Notes: a model not told the origin generated them from the sequence alone. 64,000 nt of DNA from Streptomyces gilvus (GCF_022513565.1 NZ_JAKWBE010000009.1:124001-188000); one strand, 5' to 3'; shown: positions 47,319 through 56,207, counted from the stretch's first letter. Numbers and translations: made by a program.

Positions 47319-48554
47319 TCAGTCGCAGTCGTCACCGCTGCAGGCCTCCTCGAAGAAGTCCAGATTCTCCTGCAGGGACTTCATCAGCCGGTCCCGCTCC
47401 GCGTCGTCCACCTGCACCGGTACGACCCCGCAGGCGCCCGTCAGCCGCCGGAAGCCGCCCCGGCTCTCCAGCCTGCCGTGCACCCGGATCGGCAGTCCGA
47501 CGAGATGGGCGTGCCCGGCGATGCGGTAGTCCTCCTCGTCCAGGGTGATCCGGACGTGCGGTATCTCGGCCCCGGCGATCACCCGCAGCCGTACGCTGCC
47601 CTCGCCGCGCGGCCCCGACCTGCGCATCCGCACCACCGTGCCGGTGATCCGGACGGGCACGGACGGCTCCTCGCGCAGGAAACGGGCGCCGGCCTCGCGC
47701 AGCACGGGCAGGTCGCCCGGTGAGAACTCGACGGGCTCGACGCCCACCCCGCAGTCCTCGGGCACCCCGGCGGCGGGCGCCCACTCGACGGCGATCCGGG
47801 CGCCCTCGGTGCCGCGCACGAGGGCGATCAGCGCCTCGGTGAGCTCACGGCTGACGCCCGCCTCCACGGCCCCGTCGAAGGCGTCCATGCCGCCGGTGGC
47901 CCGCTGGTAGTCGATGGCCTCGCGGGCGGCGTACAGGGACTGGTGGAGCCGTACGGCGAGCGGCCGCCCGGTGCCGACGGGGACGAAGGCGGTGAGCCGC
48001 CCGTCGCCGGCCGCGGGGCCGACGAGGACGCTCTCCAGCTGCGCGGCGGCGGCACGGCGGTGCCGTACGCCGTAGTAGCCCGCACGCGCGCGTGTGGCGA
48101 GCGCGGCGGCGAGCAGCATCTGGCGGGCGGCGGAGCGCAGCTGCTCCTCGGCCGTCCAGGGCGCGGAGTCGGCGGGGCCGGTGGGCACGTCCCGCCACCA
48201 GCGGATCTCGTCGCTGGGCACGGCGAGGGCGACGAGCACCTCGCGCGCGGAGGGCGTGCCGGAGCGGGTCAGCGCGAGGAGCACCTCACCCAGCAGGTCG
48301 TCGCTGTCGGGGAAGGCGCGGCTCTCGGGCACGAGCAGGCTCGTGCCGCTGCCGCCGGGGCCGGGCGGGGTCCACCGGCCGTAGCGCCCGGCCGCGCCGC
48401 CACGGCGTTGCCAGCCGTGCCGTCGCAGCAGGGCGCTCAGCACGGCCGGATCCACCTGGTCGGGCTCGGGGGGCCGGTGCCAGGCCGCGGCGGCGATGTC
48501 GTCGGGGTGCGGCCTCACCGGCCGGACTGGCTCCTCCAAGGGGCGGTGCGTCAT
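47319..48554 (-). CDS. Unrecognised 411-residue protein coupled to a DUF4365 gene
   Basis: I do not recognise this family. The protein is soluble, rich in Arg and Ala, with a Gly-rich segment (GRYGRWTPPGPGGSGTSLL) near residue 60 and a helical central region with AARQMLLAAALATRARAGYYGVRHRRAAAAQLESVLVG. The second half is beta-rich (VRITGTVVRMRRSGPRGEGSVRLRVIAGAEIPHVRITLDEEDYRIAG) and reads like an OB-type or barrel domain. It ends EEACSGDDCD. ATG 48554 has GGGAGG upstream and overlaps the DUF4365 stop by four bases, so the two proteins are made together. Confidence 0.75.
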   Translation of the reverse strand: MTHRPLEEPVRPVRPHPDDIAAAAWHRPPEPDQVDPAVLSALLRRHGWQRRGGAAGRYGRWTPPGPGGSGTSLLVPESRAFPDSDDLLGEVLLALTRSGTPSAREVLVALAVPSDEIRWWRDVPTGPADSAPWTAEEQLRSAARQMLLAAALATRARAGYYGVRHRRAAAAQLESVLVGPAAGDGRLTAFVPVGTGRPLAVRLHQSLYAAREAIDYQRATGGMDAFDGAVEAGVSRELTEALIALVRGTEGARIAVEWAPAAGVPEDCGVGVEPVEFSPGDLPVLREAGARFLREEPSVPVRITGTVVRMRRSGPRGEGSVRLRVIAGAEIPHVRITLDEEDYRIAGHAHLVGLPIRVHGRLESRGGFRRLTGACGVVPVQVDDAERDRLMKSLQENLDFFEEACSGDDCD

Positions 48555-49117
48555 GGTCTGCCTCCCGTCCCGACCCGCGTCATGATCTCGCACAGCGCTC
48601 GGTCGTCGAAGATGCGTGAGGTCGGTATGCGGACGGTGGTCCGGGTGCGGCCGGTGACGGGATGCCCGGCGAGGTTGACCCAGTAGCAGCAGTGCCTGAG
48701 GTCGAGCCGGTCGTGGCTCGCTCTGAGCCAGTCGTCCTGGGCGCGCGGGACGAGCATCACGACCAGGATCTTGTGCACCGACACCGGCGTGCGCGCGAGC
48801 TTGCGCAGATGGTCGTTGTCGAGGGTGAAGGAGAAAAAGCGGCCCGGTGGGTTGGGTGGGACCTGGTAGGTGCACTTCAGCTGCACCTTGATGGTCACCT
48901 CGTCGTCCACGGTGTGCCCGGGCGAGCCGTGGCTGACGTGCCAGTCGATGCCGTTGTCCGGAAAGGGCTGCGACAGCGAGCAGCCGGCCGCCGCGGCGAC
49001 GGCGTGCAGATAGCCCACCTGCAGTGTCTCCATGCAGGCGGTGGTGGCGAGTGTGCCGCGAAGGGGGCCCGCATGTTCGGGCAGCAGCCCGCCCCGTTCG
49101 GGCTGCGCTATCGCCAT
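48551..49117 (-). CDS. DUF4365 domain protein (PD-(D/E)XK-like nuclease fold suspected)
   Basis: The 188-residue protein has the DUF4365 pattern: ETLQVGYLHAVAAAAGCSL, then DNGIDWHVSH near residue 55 and VTIKVQLKCTY near 75. The spaced Asp and Q-x-K resemble the PD-(D/E)XK core of Holliday-junction- and restriction-type nucleases. The C-terminal part (LVVMLVPRAQDDWLR, LRHCCYWVNLAG) is also typical of the family. DUF4365 domains occur in defence-related operons, but function is unproven. I start at ATG 49117 with GGAAGG upstream. It diverges from the exonuclease gene. Confidence 0.85.
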   Translation of the reverse strand: MAIAQPERGGLLPEHAGPLRGTLATTACMETLQVGYLHAVAAAAGCSLSQPFPDNGIDWHVSHGSPGHTVDDEVTIKVQLKCTYQVPPNPPGRFFSFTLDNDHLRKLARTPVSVHKILVVMLVPRAQDDWLRASHDRLDLRHCCYWVNLAGHPVTGRTRTTVRIPTSRIFDDRALCEIMTRVGTGGRP

Positions 49118-49286
49118 GACCAAACAGCCTTCCAAGCCAAGTGAATCCCCGCTGCGGGCCGCTGAACTGCAAAGACCCGTACTCCTGTTGTGTCCTTCCG
49201 GCGTAGTGCGCAAACAGCCCGGGTATCACCAAACAGGCAGAAGACGGGACGTCAGCTGCCGTGGGTGAACGAGGAGTTGTGTAGGC

Positions 49287-50015
49287 ATGACGTGCTGGTA
49301 CGAGGGGCCCCTGGCCGCTTTCGACACGGAGACCACGGGCGTTGACGTCGAGACCGACCGCATCGTGTCGGCCGCCGTCGTCGTCCAGGACGCCCCGGGC
49401 ACCCGGCCCCGGGTGACCCGCTGGCTGGTCAACCCGGGTGTGCCGGTGCCGGAGGCGGCGACGGCGGTGCACGGGCTGACGGACGAACACCTCCAGCGCA
49501 ACGGCCGCTGGCCGGCGCCGGTGATGTACGAGATGGCGGAGGCACTGGCCGAACAGGCGGCGATGGCCCGCCCGTTGGTCGTGATGAACGCGCCCTTCGA
49601 TCTCACGCTCCTGGACCGCGAGCTGCGCCGCCACCGCGCCTCGTCGCTGGACAGCTGGTTCGAGTCCGCGGCGCTGCGGGTCCTGGATCCCCGGGTGCTG
49701 GACAAGCACCTGGACCGCTACCGCAAGGGCCGCCGCACTCTGACCGACCTGTGCGCGCACTACGGCGTCACCCTGGAGGGCGCGCACGACGCGGGCGCGG
49801 ACGCACTGGCGGCCCTGGACCTCGTACGGGCGCTGGGCCGCCGTTTCGCCACCCGGCTGGAACGGCTCTCCCCCGCCGAGCTGCACACCCTGCAGACGGG
49901 GTGGCACGCGGCACAGGCGCGCGGGCTGCAGGCGTGGTTCGCGCGCAGCGGCACGGACGAAGTGGTGAGCACGGAGTGGCCCCTGCGCCCGGAGCTGCCA
50001 GCGGCGGCGGCCTGA
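49287..50015 (+). CDS. DEDDh 3'-5' exonuclease (DnaQ/epsilon-like)
   Basis: The 242-residue protein has Exo I AFDTETTGVD (Asp and Glu near residues 12-14), Exo II in VVMNAPFDLTLLDREL, and Exo III with the catalytic His and Asp in AHDAGADALAAL near 168. All DEDDh residues are visible. There is no polymerase contact region, so it is probably a stand-alone exonuclease in DNA or RNA repair rather than the replicase epsilon subunit. It is transcribed away from the DUF4365 pair and ends at a 30-base palindrome. Confidence 0.92.
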   Translation: MTCWYEGPLAAFDTETTGVDVETDRIVSAAVVVQDAPGTRPRVTRWLVNPGVPVPEAATAVHGLTDEHLQRNGRWPAPVMYEMAEALAEQAAMARPLVVMNAPFDLTLLDRELRRHRASSLDSWFESAALRVLDPRVLDKHLDRYRKGRRTLTDLCAHYGVTLEGAHDAGADALAALDLVRALGRRFATRLERLSPAELHTLQTGWHAAQARGLQAWFARSGTDEVVSTEWPLRPELPAAAA

Positions 50016-50033
50016 TGCTTCCCGGGCACGCAG

Positions 50034-50063
50034 AAGGCCGGTCCGCAGCTGCGGACCGGCCTT
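50034..50063 (+). terminator. Terminator after the exonuclease gene
   Basis: A perfect 30-base palindrome (two 15-base arms beginning AAGGCCGGTCCGC) begins 18 bases after the stop and is followed by TGGGGG. It may act in both directions. Confidence 0.85.
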
Positions 50064-50119
50064 GGGGGTGTGGGCGGCGAAGCCCCCACTTCGCGTGGCG
50101 AAGCCACGCACAACACGAA

Positions 50120-50163
50120 GAGAGCGACGTGGTCCGCGTTTTCTGCGGACACACGTCGCTCTC
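50120..50163 (-). terminator. Long hairpin directly downstream of tRNA-Val(CAC) copy 1
   Basis: GAGAGCGACGTGGTCCGC pairs with its complement, 18 base pairs with one bulged A, closed by a GTTTTCT loop. It begins 7 bases past the tRNA 3' end in the minus direction, so it probably terminates the tRNA transcript. A further GCGTGGC/GCCACGC stem lies at about 50094-50110. Confidence 0.75.
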
Positions 50164-50170
50164 GCGAGCG

Positions 50171-50242
50171 TGGGCGATACTGGGTTCGAACCAGTGACCT
50201 CTTCGGTGTGAACGAAGCGCTCTCCCACTGAGCTAATCGCCC
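50171..50242 (-). tRNA. tRNA-Val (anticodon CAC), copy 1
   Basis: The 72-base gene, read on the minus strand, starts GGGCGATTAGCTCAGTGG and folds into a complete cloverleaf: acceptor GGGCGAT/ATCGCCC, D-arm, anticodon stem CTTCG/CGAAG with loop TTCACAC (anticodon CAC, reading GTG), and T-arm CTGGTTCGAACCCAG, which holds the canonical GGTTCGAA core. The discriminator is A and the 3' CCA is not encoded. An identical copy lies at 60315-60386. Confidence 0.97.
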
Positions 50243-50281
50243 GGGAACGCACTGAACCATACAGGTCTTCGCCGGTTTCCT

Positions 50282-50728
50282 TCAAACCGCTTCCAGGTAC
50301 GCCAGCAGTCCCCGCCGCCCGGCGCGCATCATCAGCCGGTGGTTGGCGCGGAAGACGGGGCGCCCCGGCACGGCCAGCCACCTCAGCAGCGGCTTGCGGA
50401 CGTCGACGACCTGGTCGTACCGGGCGAGCGTGCCGCCGGGGCCCGCCGAGACCGTCCAGCGGGCCCAGCCGTCGAGGTCGCCGCTCATCGAGACCTCCAG
50501 CACGCCGGCCACTGGGTCGCGGCGCGTCTCGCGCGCGGTGAACCGCAGGTCGTACGGCAGCACGGACCGGACGACGACGACTCCGCTGCTGTCGTCGAGC
50601 CGGGTCACCTCGCGCACCTGGGGCCACCAGCGGGGGTAGTCCTCGGCCCGCTCCAGGACGTCGTAGACGGTGGCGGGCGGGAGGGGCAGCGCCCAGAGGC
50701 TGCGGAAGCGGTAGTGCGTCCAGTCCAT
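50282..50728 (-). CDS. SRPBCC (START-like) family protein
   Basis: The 148-residue protein has the polyketide-cyclase/START-like pattern: FRSLWALPLPPATVYDVLERAEDYPRWWPQVREV at the start, typical of a helix-grip fold with a hydrophobic ligand pocket. The rest alternates beta strands (RFTARETRRDP, LEVSMSGDLDGWARWTVSA) and ends in a helix with RANHRLMMRAGRRGL. Ligand and role are unknown. I start at ATG 50728; an upstream ATG would add 25 residues without family sequence. It is divergent from the large membrane protein gene. Confidence 0.88.
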   Translation of the reverse strand: MDWTHYRFRSLWALPLPPATVYDVLERAEDYPRWWPQVREVTRLDDSSGVVVVRSVLPYDLRFTARETRRDPVAGVLEVSMSGDLDGWARWTVSAGPGGTLARYDQVVDVRKPLLRWLAVPGRPVFRANHRLMMRAGRRGLLAYLEAV

Positions 50729-50841
50729 GCGGGGAGTGTGCCCGTACCCAGCGCTTTCTCCGCGCACCTGGTGGTGATCTGAGTACGTCCTGAGTACCCG
50801 CACTCATGTCCTACGACGTGACGCGGACCACACTCCGTGCC

Positions 50842-53226
50842 ATGACGCATGTTCCGCCCCCGGCCGAGGAGTTGCGGCTCCTCGACGCCGAGCTGTGGCA
50901 ACTCGACGCGCGCCGGGCGCAGTTGCTGGCCCGCCGCGCCTGGCTGCTGACGGCCCTCCGGTCACAGCCGCCCGCCGCCGTCCCACCGGTAACGCCTCAC
51001 CGGGAGACCACCGCGCCCCGAGTCCAGAACGTCCTGCTCCTGCTCGGGGGCGTCCTACTGACCATCGCGGCGATGGTGTTCACCCTGGTCAGCTGGGGGC
51101 ACCTGGGCATCACGGGCCGCGCGCTGGTCCTCGGCGCGCTCACCCTGGCCGTGCTCGCCGCGCCGGTCGCCCTGCTGCGGCGCGGACTGCGGTCGACGGC
51201 GGAGTCGATGGCCGGCCTCGGCCTGGCCCTGACGGCGCTGGACGCGTACGCCCTGCGCGAGACGGTGTTCCCCGGCGCGGGCGGCACGGCGTACGCGGCG
51301 TCCGCGACGGCGGCGCTGGCGGTCCTGTGGACGGCGTACGGCTCCCTGCCCACCGCCTCCGACCTGCGTCTGCCGCTCCCGGCGGCGATGACCGCGGCCC
51401 AACTCCCGTTGATCCTGGCGGCGATCGCGGCGTCCACGGATCCCTACACCATCACCGCGGCCCTCCTCGGGACGGCCGCGTTCGACACGATTGTGGCGCT
51501 CCGCAGCACAGCCAAGGCCGTACGTCTCGTCGCCGTCATCGGCGCGTACGGCATGGGCGCGTGGGGCGCACTGGCGGCCGGCTGGCTCTCCTGGGACGCA
51601 GCCGGCCCGAGCGCCGCCGCCCGTGCGGCGGCGCTCCTCACTCTGGCGGCGGCGATCGCGACGGGCTCGGGGTGGTGGCAGGCGAAGAGCGGCCGCGGGA
51701 CGGTGGCCGCCGTGGGCCACACCCTCGCCGGCGGGCTCTTCCTGGTCGCCGCGGCCGGCGGTCTGCTGCCGATGGCGTTGCCGGCCGGCTGGACCGTCCC
51801 GGGCTACCTCGTCTGCGGTGTCGCACTGCTGGCCGCACTGCGCTCGGGTCTCCCCGAGCCGGTACGGCGGGGCCTGGTCCACGCCTCGGCCGCCGTGCAG
51901 GCGATCGCCCTCGCGTGCGCGCTGCCCCTGATCGCGGCCGCTGTGCTGGGTCCGCTGGGCTGGGCGGACCGGCCCTGGTCCGGGGTGCCGTCGGACGCGC
52001 GCGCCGCGGTCGCCGTGCACACGCCGTGGCCGCCGTACCCGCCCCAGCTCCTGCTGGCGCCGCTGCTCGTGGCCGTCGTACTGGCGCTGCTGGTCCGCAC
52101 GGAGTCCTGGCGGCCGGCGGCCCTGGACACCGCCGCGGTCCTCGTCTGGGCGACGCTCATGACACTGCCCGCCGCCCTCCAACTCCCCTACGCCGTCGCG
52201 CTGTCGGCCCAGATCCTGATCACTGCGGCGACGCTGGCGGCGGCCGTCTTCCCCTCGCGCGCGAACTCGGCGTTCCTCCGCCCAGCCGTCCTGGCCCTCG
52301 CCCTCGCCGTCGGCACCTCCCTCTCGGCGGCCTTCCTCTCCCTCGCCTCCCAGCCCGCCACCCTCACGGTCCTCTCCCTCCTGACCGCCCTCTTCACCGC
52401 GGCCACCCTGCGCCCCCGCCTCGCTCCCCTCACCGCCCCGACCGCCCTCGGATACGCCGCCGCGCTGGCCTGCGCGATCGGCGCGGCGGCGGGATGGCAG
52501 CCGCAGCACACCGCGCTGCTGGTCCTGCTCGTCCCCGTGGCCGCCGCTCTGCCGGCCGCGCGCGTCACCGGGCGGGCCACCCTGCCCGTGGAGCTGACCG
52601 GCGCCGCGACCGCGCTGCTCGCGGTCGGCCTCGCGATCACCGACCCACCCATGCTCGCCCTGGTGCTGGCGCTGTGCGCGGTGATCGCGGCCGGCGTGGC
52701 CGTCCGCCCCGACCGCAGGCCGGTCGGCTATGCGGCGGCCGTCCTGTTCCTGCTGGCCACCTGGGTACGGCTCGCCTCCTGGGACGTCGGCACCGTCGAG
52801 GCGTACACGCTCCCGGTCACCGTTCCGGCCCTGTGCGTGGGCGCCTGGCGCAGGCGGCGGGACCCGCTCGCGTCGTCCTGGACGGCGTACGGCCCGGGCC
52901 TCGCCGCAACGCTCCTCCCCAGCCTCGCCGTCGCCTGGCACGACCCGAACTGGACCCGCCCCCTGCTCCTGGCCGCGGCGGCCCTCGTCACCACCCTGCT
53001 CGGCGCCCGCCACCGCCTCCAGGCCCCCCTGGTCCTGGGCGGCGCGGTCCTCACCCTGGACGCCCTGCACGAACTGGCCCCGTACCTGGCCCAGTTGACC
53101 GGCGCCCTCCCCCGCTGGGCACCCTTCGCCCTGGCCGGCGCCCTGCTCCTCACCCTGGGCTCCACCTACGAACGCCGAATCCGCGACGCCCGCCGAGTTC
53201 GGGATATCTTGACGAGGATGCACTGA
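50842..53226 (+). CDS. Large polytopic membrane protein, SCO7613 C-terminal domain-like
   Basis: The protein of about 794 residues starts with a soluble helical region (PPPAEELRLLDAELWQLDARRAQLLARRAWLL), followed by some 20-24 hydrophobic helices with short loops all the way to the C-terminus. It is extremely rich in Ala and Leu. This matches a Streptomyces family of repeated membrane proteins of unknown function whose N-terminus begins with the same PPPAEELRLLD motif. No transport or catalytic motif is evident. The start could be ATG 50806, twelve codons earlier. It is the only plus-strand gene between the two tRNA-Val genes. Confidence 0.8.
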   Translation: MTHVPPPAEELRLLDAELWQLDARRAQLLARRAWLLTALRSQPPAAVPPVTPHRETTAPRVQNVLLLLGGVLLTIAAMVFTLVSWGHLGITGRALVLGALTLAVLAAPVALLRRGLRSTAESMAGLGLALTALDAYALRETVFPGAGGTAYAASATAALAVLWTAYGSLPTASDLRLPLPAAMTAAQLPLILAAIAASTDPYTITAALLGTAAFDTIVALRSTAKAVRLVAVIGAYGMGAWGALAAGWLSWDAAGPSAAARAAALLTLAAAIATGSGWWQAKSGRGTVAAVGHTLAGGLFLVAAAGGLLPMALPAGWTVPGYLVCGVALLAALRSGLPEPVRRGLVHASAAVQAIALACALPLIAAAVLGPLGWADRPWSGVPSDARAAVAVHTPWPPYPPQLLLAPLLVAVVLALLVRTESWRPAALDTAAVLVWATLMTLPAALQLPYAVALSAQILITAATLAAAVFPSRANSAFLRPAVLALALAVGTSLSAAFLSLASQPATLTVLSLLTALFTAATLRPRLAPLTAPTALGYAAALACAIGAAAGWQPQHTALLVLLVPVAAALPAARVTGRATLPVELTGAATALLAVGLAITDPPMLALVLALCAVIAAGVAVRPDRRPVGYAAAVLFLLATWVRLASWDVGTVEAYTLPVTVPALCVGAWRRRRDPLASSWTAYGPGLAATLLPSLAVAWHDPNWTRPLLLAAAALVTTLLGARHRLQAPLVLGGAVLTLDALHELAPYLAQLTGALPRWAPFALAGALLLTLGSTYERRIRDARRVRDILTRMH

Positions 53227-53227
53227 A

Positions 53228-53245
53228 GCGCCCCGAAAGGGGCGC
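53228..53245. terminator. Hairpin with GAAA loop after the large membrane protein gene
   Basis: GCGCCCC and GGGGCGC pair around a GAAA tetraloop, two bases past the stop at 53226. It also faces the end of the lyase-like gene on the other strand and may serve both. Confidence 0.8.
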
Positions 53246-53324
53246 GGGGCAGTGTCGATTTGCGGCTCCGCCGCGTGGGCGCGACCAGCCACAACGACCC
53301 GCAACTTCCCCACGCCCCGTGCAG
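53246..53324. repeat. Dispersed Streptomyces intergenic element (GCGACCAGCCAC type)
   Basis: After the hairpin come GGGGCAGTG, a GCGGCTCCGCCGC hairpin, and GGGCGCGACCAGCCACAACG leading into CCACGCCCCG. This order (GCGCCCC-GAAA-GGGGCGC-GGGG...GCGACCAGCCAC...) is a well known dispersed arrangement in Streptomyces intergenic regions. It fills the space between the convergent genes. Confidence 0.65.
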
Positions 53325-56060
53325 CTACGGCATCTTGTCTCCCAGCAACGCCAGGTTCTCAATGGCCGCCAGCCCGTACAGAGCCGTGTCATTGGACGAC
53401 ACCCAAGCGGCCTCACTCCCCGCCACCAACGCCACGGGCCCGCTCAACGGCTGTGTCTTCCACGGCGAAGTCTCCATGTACCCGTCGGAGTTGTAGAACT
53501 TCGCCCACGCCCGCTTGGCCAAAGTGGCGTCCCCCGTCTGGACGGCCGCGTACGCGTCCAGCCGCGAGTGCCCCTGGAAGAGCAGCAGCGAGCCGAAGTC
53601 GGAGCCGTACCGCGCCTTCTGTTCGGCCTTGGTGGCGTTGAAGTACCGGCAGTAGTCGAAGTACGCCTGGTTGAACTTCGGCATGTCGACCAGGTCGATC
53701 AGCTCCGCGCACAGCTCGTTGAGCCCGAAGACGGCCGAGAGGTGGGACACGGACACCACCGGCGAGCTCGCCACGGCGAACTTGCCGGTGTCGAGGTCGT
53801 ACAGCCCGCTGCCCTGGACGAAGCCGTTGGGCTGGGCGGCGATGCCCTCCATCGTGGACAGGACCCGCGCCTTGGCCTTCTCCCACTTGGGTCCCTTGCG
53901 CTCCCACTCGGTCAGCCAGGCCGACACCAGCCCGCTCCAGTCCGTGCCGAAGCCGATCGACAGCGCGTGCCGGTCGGGCGTGTAGGGATCGGTCCGCACC
54001 TTGCGCTGCGGGTCGAGGACGAGGAACGTCTCGTCGGAGTCGACGTTGGCGTGCATGAGGTCGCCGACCCGCTCGTCCGCGGTGAGGAAGTAGTAGTAGC
54101 GCCGGTACGTCGTGTTGGCGATGCGCTGCTGCTTGGCGCTGTCGGCGTAGTGCTGCACACCGTGCCGGGTGCCCAGGCCCGCCCACTGGCCGATGTGGTA
54201 GACGTCGACCTCGCCGGTGTGCCGGGTCAGCGCCTCGGCGAAGCGGAAGATGTCGGCCCGGCCCGAGCGGATGTACGCGAACCAGAGCCAGAGGTCCGGC
54301 GACAGCTCGGAGTTGTCCCAGGCGTAGCCGCCGATGTCGTAGCGCCACTGGTGGCGCACGGTGTCGTAGCTGTGCATGAAGTCGCCGTAGTCCCAGAAGC
54401 CGTACCAACGGCGTTGCTCCACCTGGTCCTTGTAGTAGGTGAAGAGGAAGTCGAGGTGGTCCTCGATCTTCGCCTTGGCGGGAGTGGAGCGGTCGGGTTC
54501 GGAGTACAGCCCCGGTCCGAAGACCTTGGCCTTGATCAGCTGCTTGGGCGGGGCGGCGAGCTGCGGCAACACCCGTACGGCGGCGACCTGTTGGGCGAGC
54601 GTCTCCGCGCTGGGCGTGGAGTCGTTGGCCCAGAACAGCAGTTCCGAGGTGCGGGCGATGCCGTAGGGGGTGCCGAACTCGGGCTCGTAGTCCTCGTAGG
54701 TGATGTTGAGGCCTTCGAGCTGTTTGGCGTACGTGTCCTGGCCCATGCCGTCGTGGTAGAAGCGCAGGTCCATGGGCTGGGCCTCGGGCGACCAGAGCCA
54801 GAGGGTGACCTCGGCCGCGTCGGTGTGGGCGTCGCGGATGTCGAGCTGGGCCGGGTACTTCTCCCAGAAGTCCCTGAGGCCGAAGGAGAAACCGCCGCTC
54901 GCCCCGCCGACGTACCCGAATCCGGAGGCCCGCCTGCCGCCGCCGGCGCCGATCCAGCCGTGCCCCTTCTTGGTGCGCTTGCGCAGCGTGAAGCCGTCGG
55001 CGGAGAGCTGGGAGAGGCTGTAGTCGCCCCACTCGGGGATGTACTGCAGCCGGGTCGTCACCCGCTGGTCCCAGGTGGACGGGTCGGGCAGCTTCTGCCC
55101 GGCGTACTGCGCGGCCTGCACGGCGGCGCCCGGGTCGCGGCGCAGTCCGGTGATGCCCTTCACGGCCTCGCGCAGCAGGCCGGTGCCCTCGCCGCCGATG
55201 CGGATGTGGCGGTCGTAGGACGCGTCCCGCATCGGCACGCTGAAGCGCACGCCGAGCCCGCGGATGAAGTCGCCGCTCGCCTTGCCGGGCTCCTGGGTGC
55301 CGTCGTTGGTGATGGTGTGCACCATACGGAAGGAGTCGGCCCCGGCGTAGAAGTACAGCCGGATGGAGAAGGGCAGCCAACTCCGGCCGCCCTTGCGGTG
55401 CTTGCCGTCGATGCGTACGACGGCGCGGACCGGTCCGTCCTGCTCCACCGTCACGTCGCCGATCGCCCCGTCGAAGCGCTCGGTCCTGACCGTGCCCTGG
55501 TCCTCGTCCTCGATCTCGGGCTGCCGGATGAGGACGAGACGCCCGTTCCTGGCGATCTCGGTGGATCCGCGAGTGACGGACTTGATGATCGTCGACCCGT
55601 TCTTGCCGATCTTCACGGCGATGACGCCGGTCGACACGTCGATCGTGCCGCCGCTCTTGTCGACGGTGACCTTCTTGTCGGGGGCGGCCGCGTCACCGGC
55701 GGTGAGCGTCAGCTTGCCCGAGCCCGAACTGACGGCGTGCGCGGTCCACTTGAGCGATCCGTCCGGCCAGTACGCGATCGGCCACGACTGCACCGGGACG
55801 GCCTTGCCGTCGGCGTCGGTGAGCGCGAACGTCTGGCCCGGCTGATGGGTGCCCTTCGGCCAGGGGACGCCGACGGTGGAGCCCGGCGCGGCGCCGAGGC
55901 CTCCGTCCTCCAGCCAGTCCAGGGTCACGGGACCGTCGTCGGCGGCATCGGCTCTGGGTGCGGCCTCGGCGTCCCGGGCTCCTAGCGCCCAGCTGAACTG
56001 CGCGGCGGCTCCGGCGACGGCGGCCGCCCTGAGGAGGGACCTGCGGGGGATGGGGGACAT
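53325..56060 (-). CDS. Tat-exported exo-rhamnogalacturonan lyase-like protein (PcRGLX/YetA type)
   Basis: The 911-residue protein has a twin-arginine signal (MSPIPRRSLLRAAAVAGAAA) with likely cleavage near residue 34. Next comes the YetA/PcRGLX N-terminal barrel: GVPWPKGTHQPGQ, then VQSWPIAYWPDGSLKWTAHAV. A middle beta-sandwich (GLGVRFSVPMRD) follows, then a large helical (alpha/alpha) domain rich in Trp, Tyr and His (YGFWDYGDFMHSYDTVRHQWRYD; HIGQWAGLGTRHGVQHYAD). PcRGLX is a fungal exo-lyase that cuts rhamnogalacturonan I; I infer a similar substrate from that and from the YesL-like protein and sugar importer beside it. GAAAGG precedes ATG 56060 by about 10 bases. It is the last gene of the operon. 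Confidence 0.8.
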   Translation of the reverse strand: MSPIPRRSLLRAAAVAGAAAQFSWALGARDAEAAPRADAADDGPVTLDWLEDGGLGAAPGSTVGVPWPKGTHQPGQTFALTDADGKAVPVQSWPIAYWPDGSLKWTAHAVSSGSGKLTLTAGDAAAPDKKVTVDKSGGTIDVSTGVIAVKIGKNGSTIIKSVTRGSTEIARNGRLVLIRQPEIEDEDQGTVRTERFDGAIGDVTVEQDGPVRAVVRIDGKHRKGGRSWLPFSIRLYFYAGADSFRMVHTITNDGTQEPGKASGDFIRGLGVRFSVPMRDASYDRHIRIGGEGTGLLREAVKGITGLRRDPGAAVQAAQYAGQKLPDPSTWDQRVTTRLQYIPEWGDYSLSQLSADGFTLRKRTKKGHGWIGAGGGRRASGFGYVGGASGGFSFGLRDFWEKYPAQLDIRDAHTDAAEVTLWLWSPEAQPMDLRFYHDGMGQDTYAKQLEGLNITYEDYEPEFGTPYGIARTSELLFWANDSTPSAETLAQQVAAVRVLPQLAAPPKQLIKAKVFGPGLYSEPDRSTPAKAKIEDHLDFLFTYYKDQVEQRRWYGFWDYGDFMHSYDTVRHQWRYDIGGYAWDNSELSPDLWLWFAYIRSGRADIFRFAEALTRHTGEVDVYHIGQWAGLGTRHGVQHYADSAKQQRIANTTYRRYYYFLTADERVGDLMHANVDSDETFLVLDPQRKVRTDPYTPDRHALSIGFGTDWSGLVSAWLTEWERKGPKWEKAKARVLSTMEGIAAQPNGFVQGSGLYDLDTGKFAVASSPVVSVSHLSAVFGLNELCAELIDLVDMPKFNQAYFDYCRYFNATKAEQKARYGSDFGSLLLFQGHSRLDAYAAVQTGDATLAKRAWAKFYNSDGYMETSPWKTQPLSGPVALVAGSEAAWVSSNDTALYGLAAIENLALLGDKMP

Positions 56061-56076
56061 GAGAGTTCAGCCTTTC

Positions 56077-56097
56077 GTTTCCGGAGGTTGTTTCCGG
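56077..56097 (-). promoter_or_regulatory. Direct repeat upstream of the lyase-like gene, possible operator
   Basis: The octamer CCGGAAAC (minus strand) occurs twice with a 13-base period at 56097-56090 and 56084-56077, just before the ribosome binding site. A TGACA-N19-TGTCA inverted pair lies at 56119-56147. The 147-base gap before this gene suggests an internal promoter, and these are candidate operators. No regulator is known. Confidence 0.35.
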
Positions 56098-56207
56098 TCA
56101 ACAGAGTGGTCAGGGGCATGACAGATGGCGGCTGCAGTGGTATGTCACATATCGCTGGCCTCGCGTCCAGCGGCGGCGGCCGCCGGACACCCCGGCGGCC
56201 CCACCCC

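Noticed and set aside
50895..55985. Very long plus-strand open frame across the membrane protein gene and opposite the lyase gene
   Set aside because: Composition is Pro/Arg/Gly low complexity and it spans two real genes of opposite strand; it results from the absence of stop codons at high GC.
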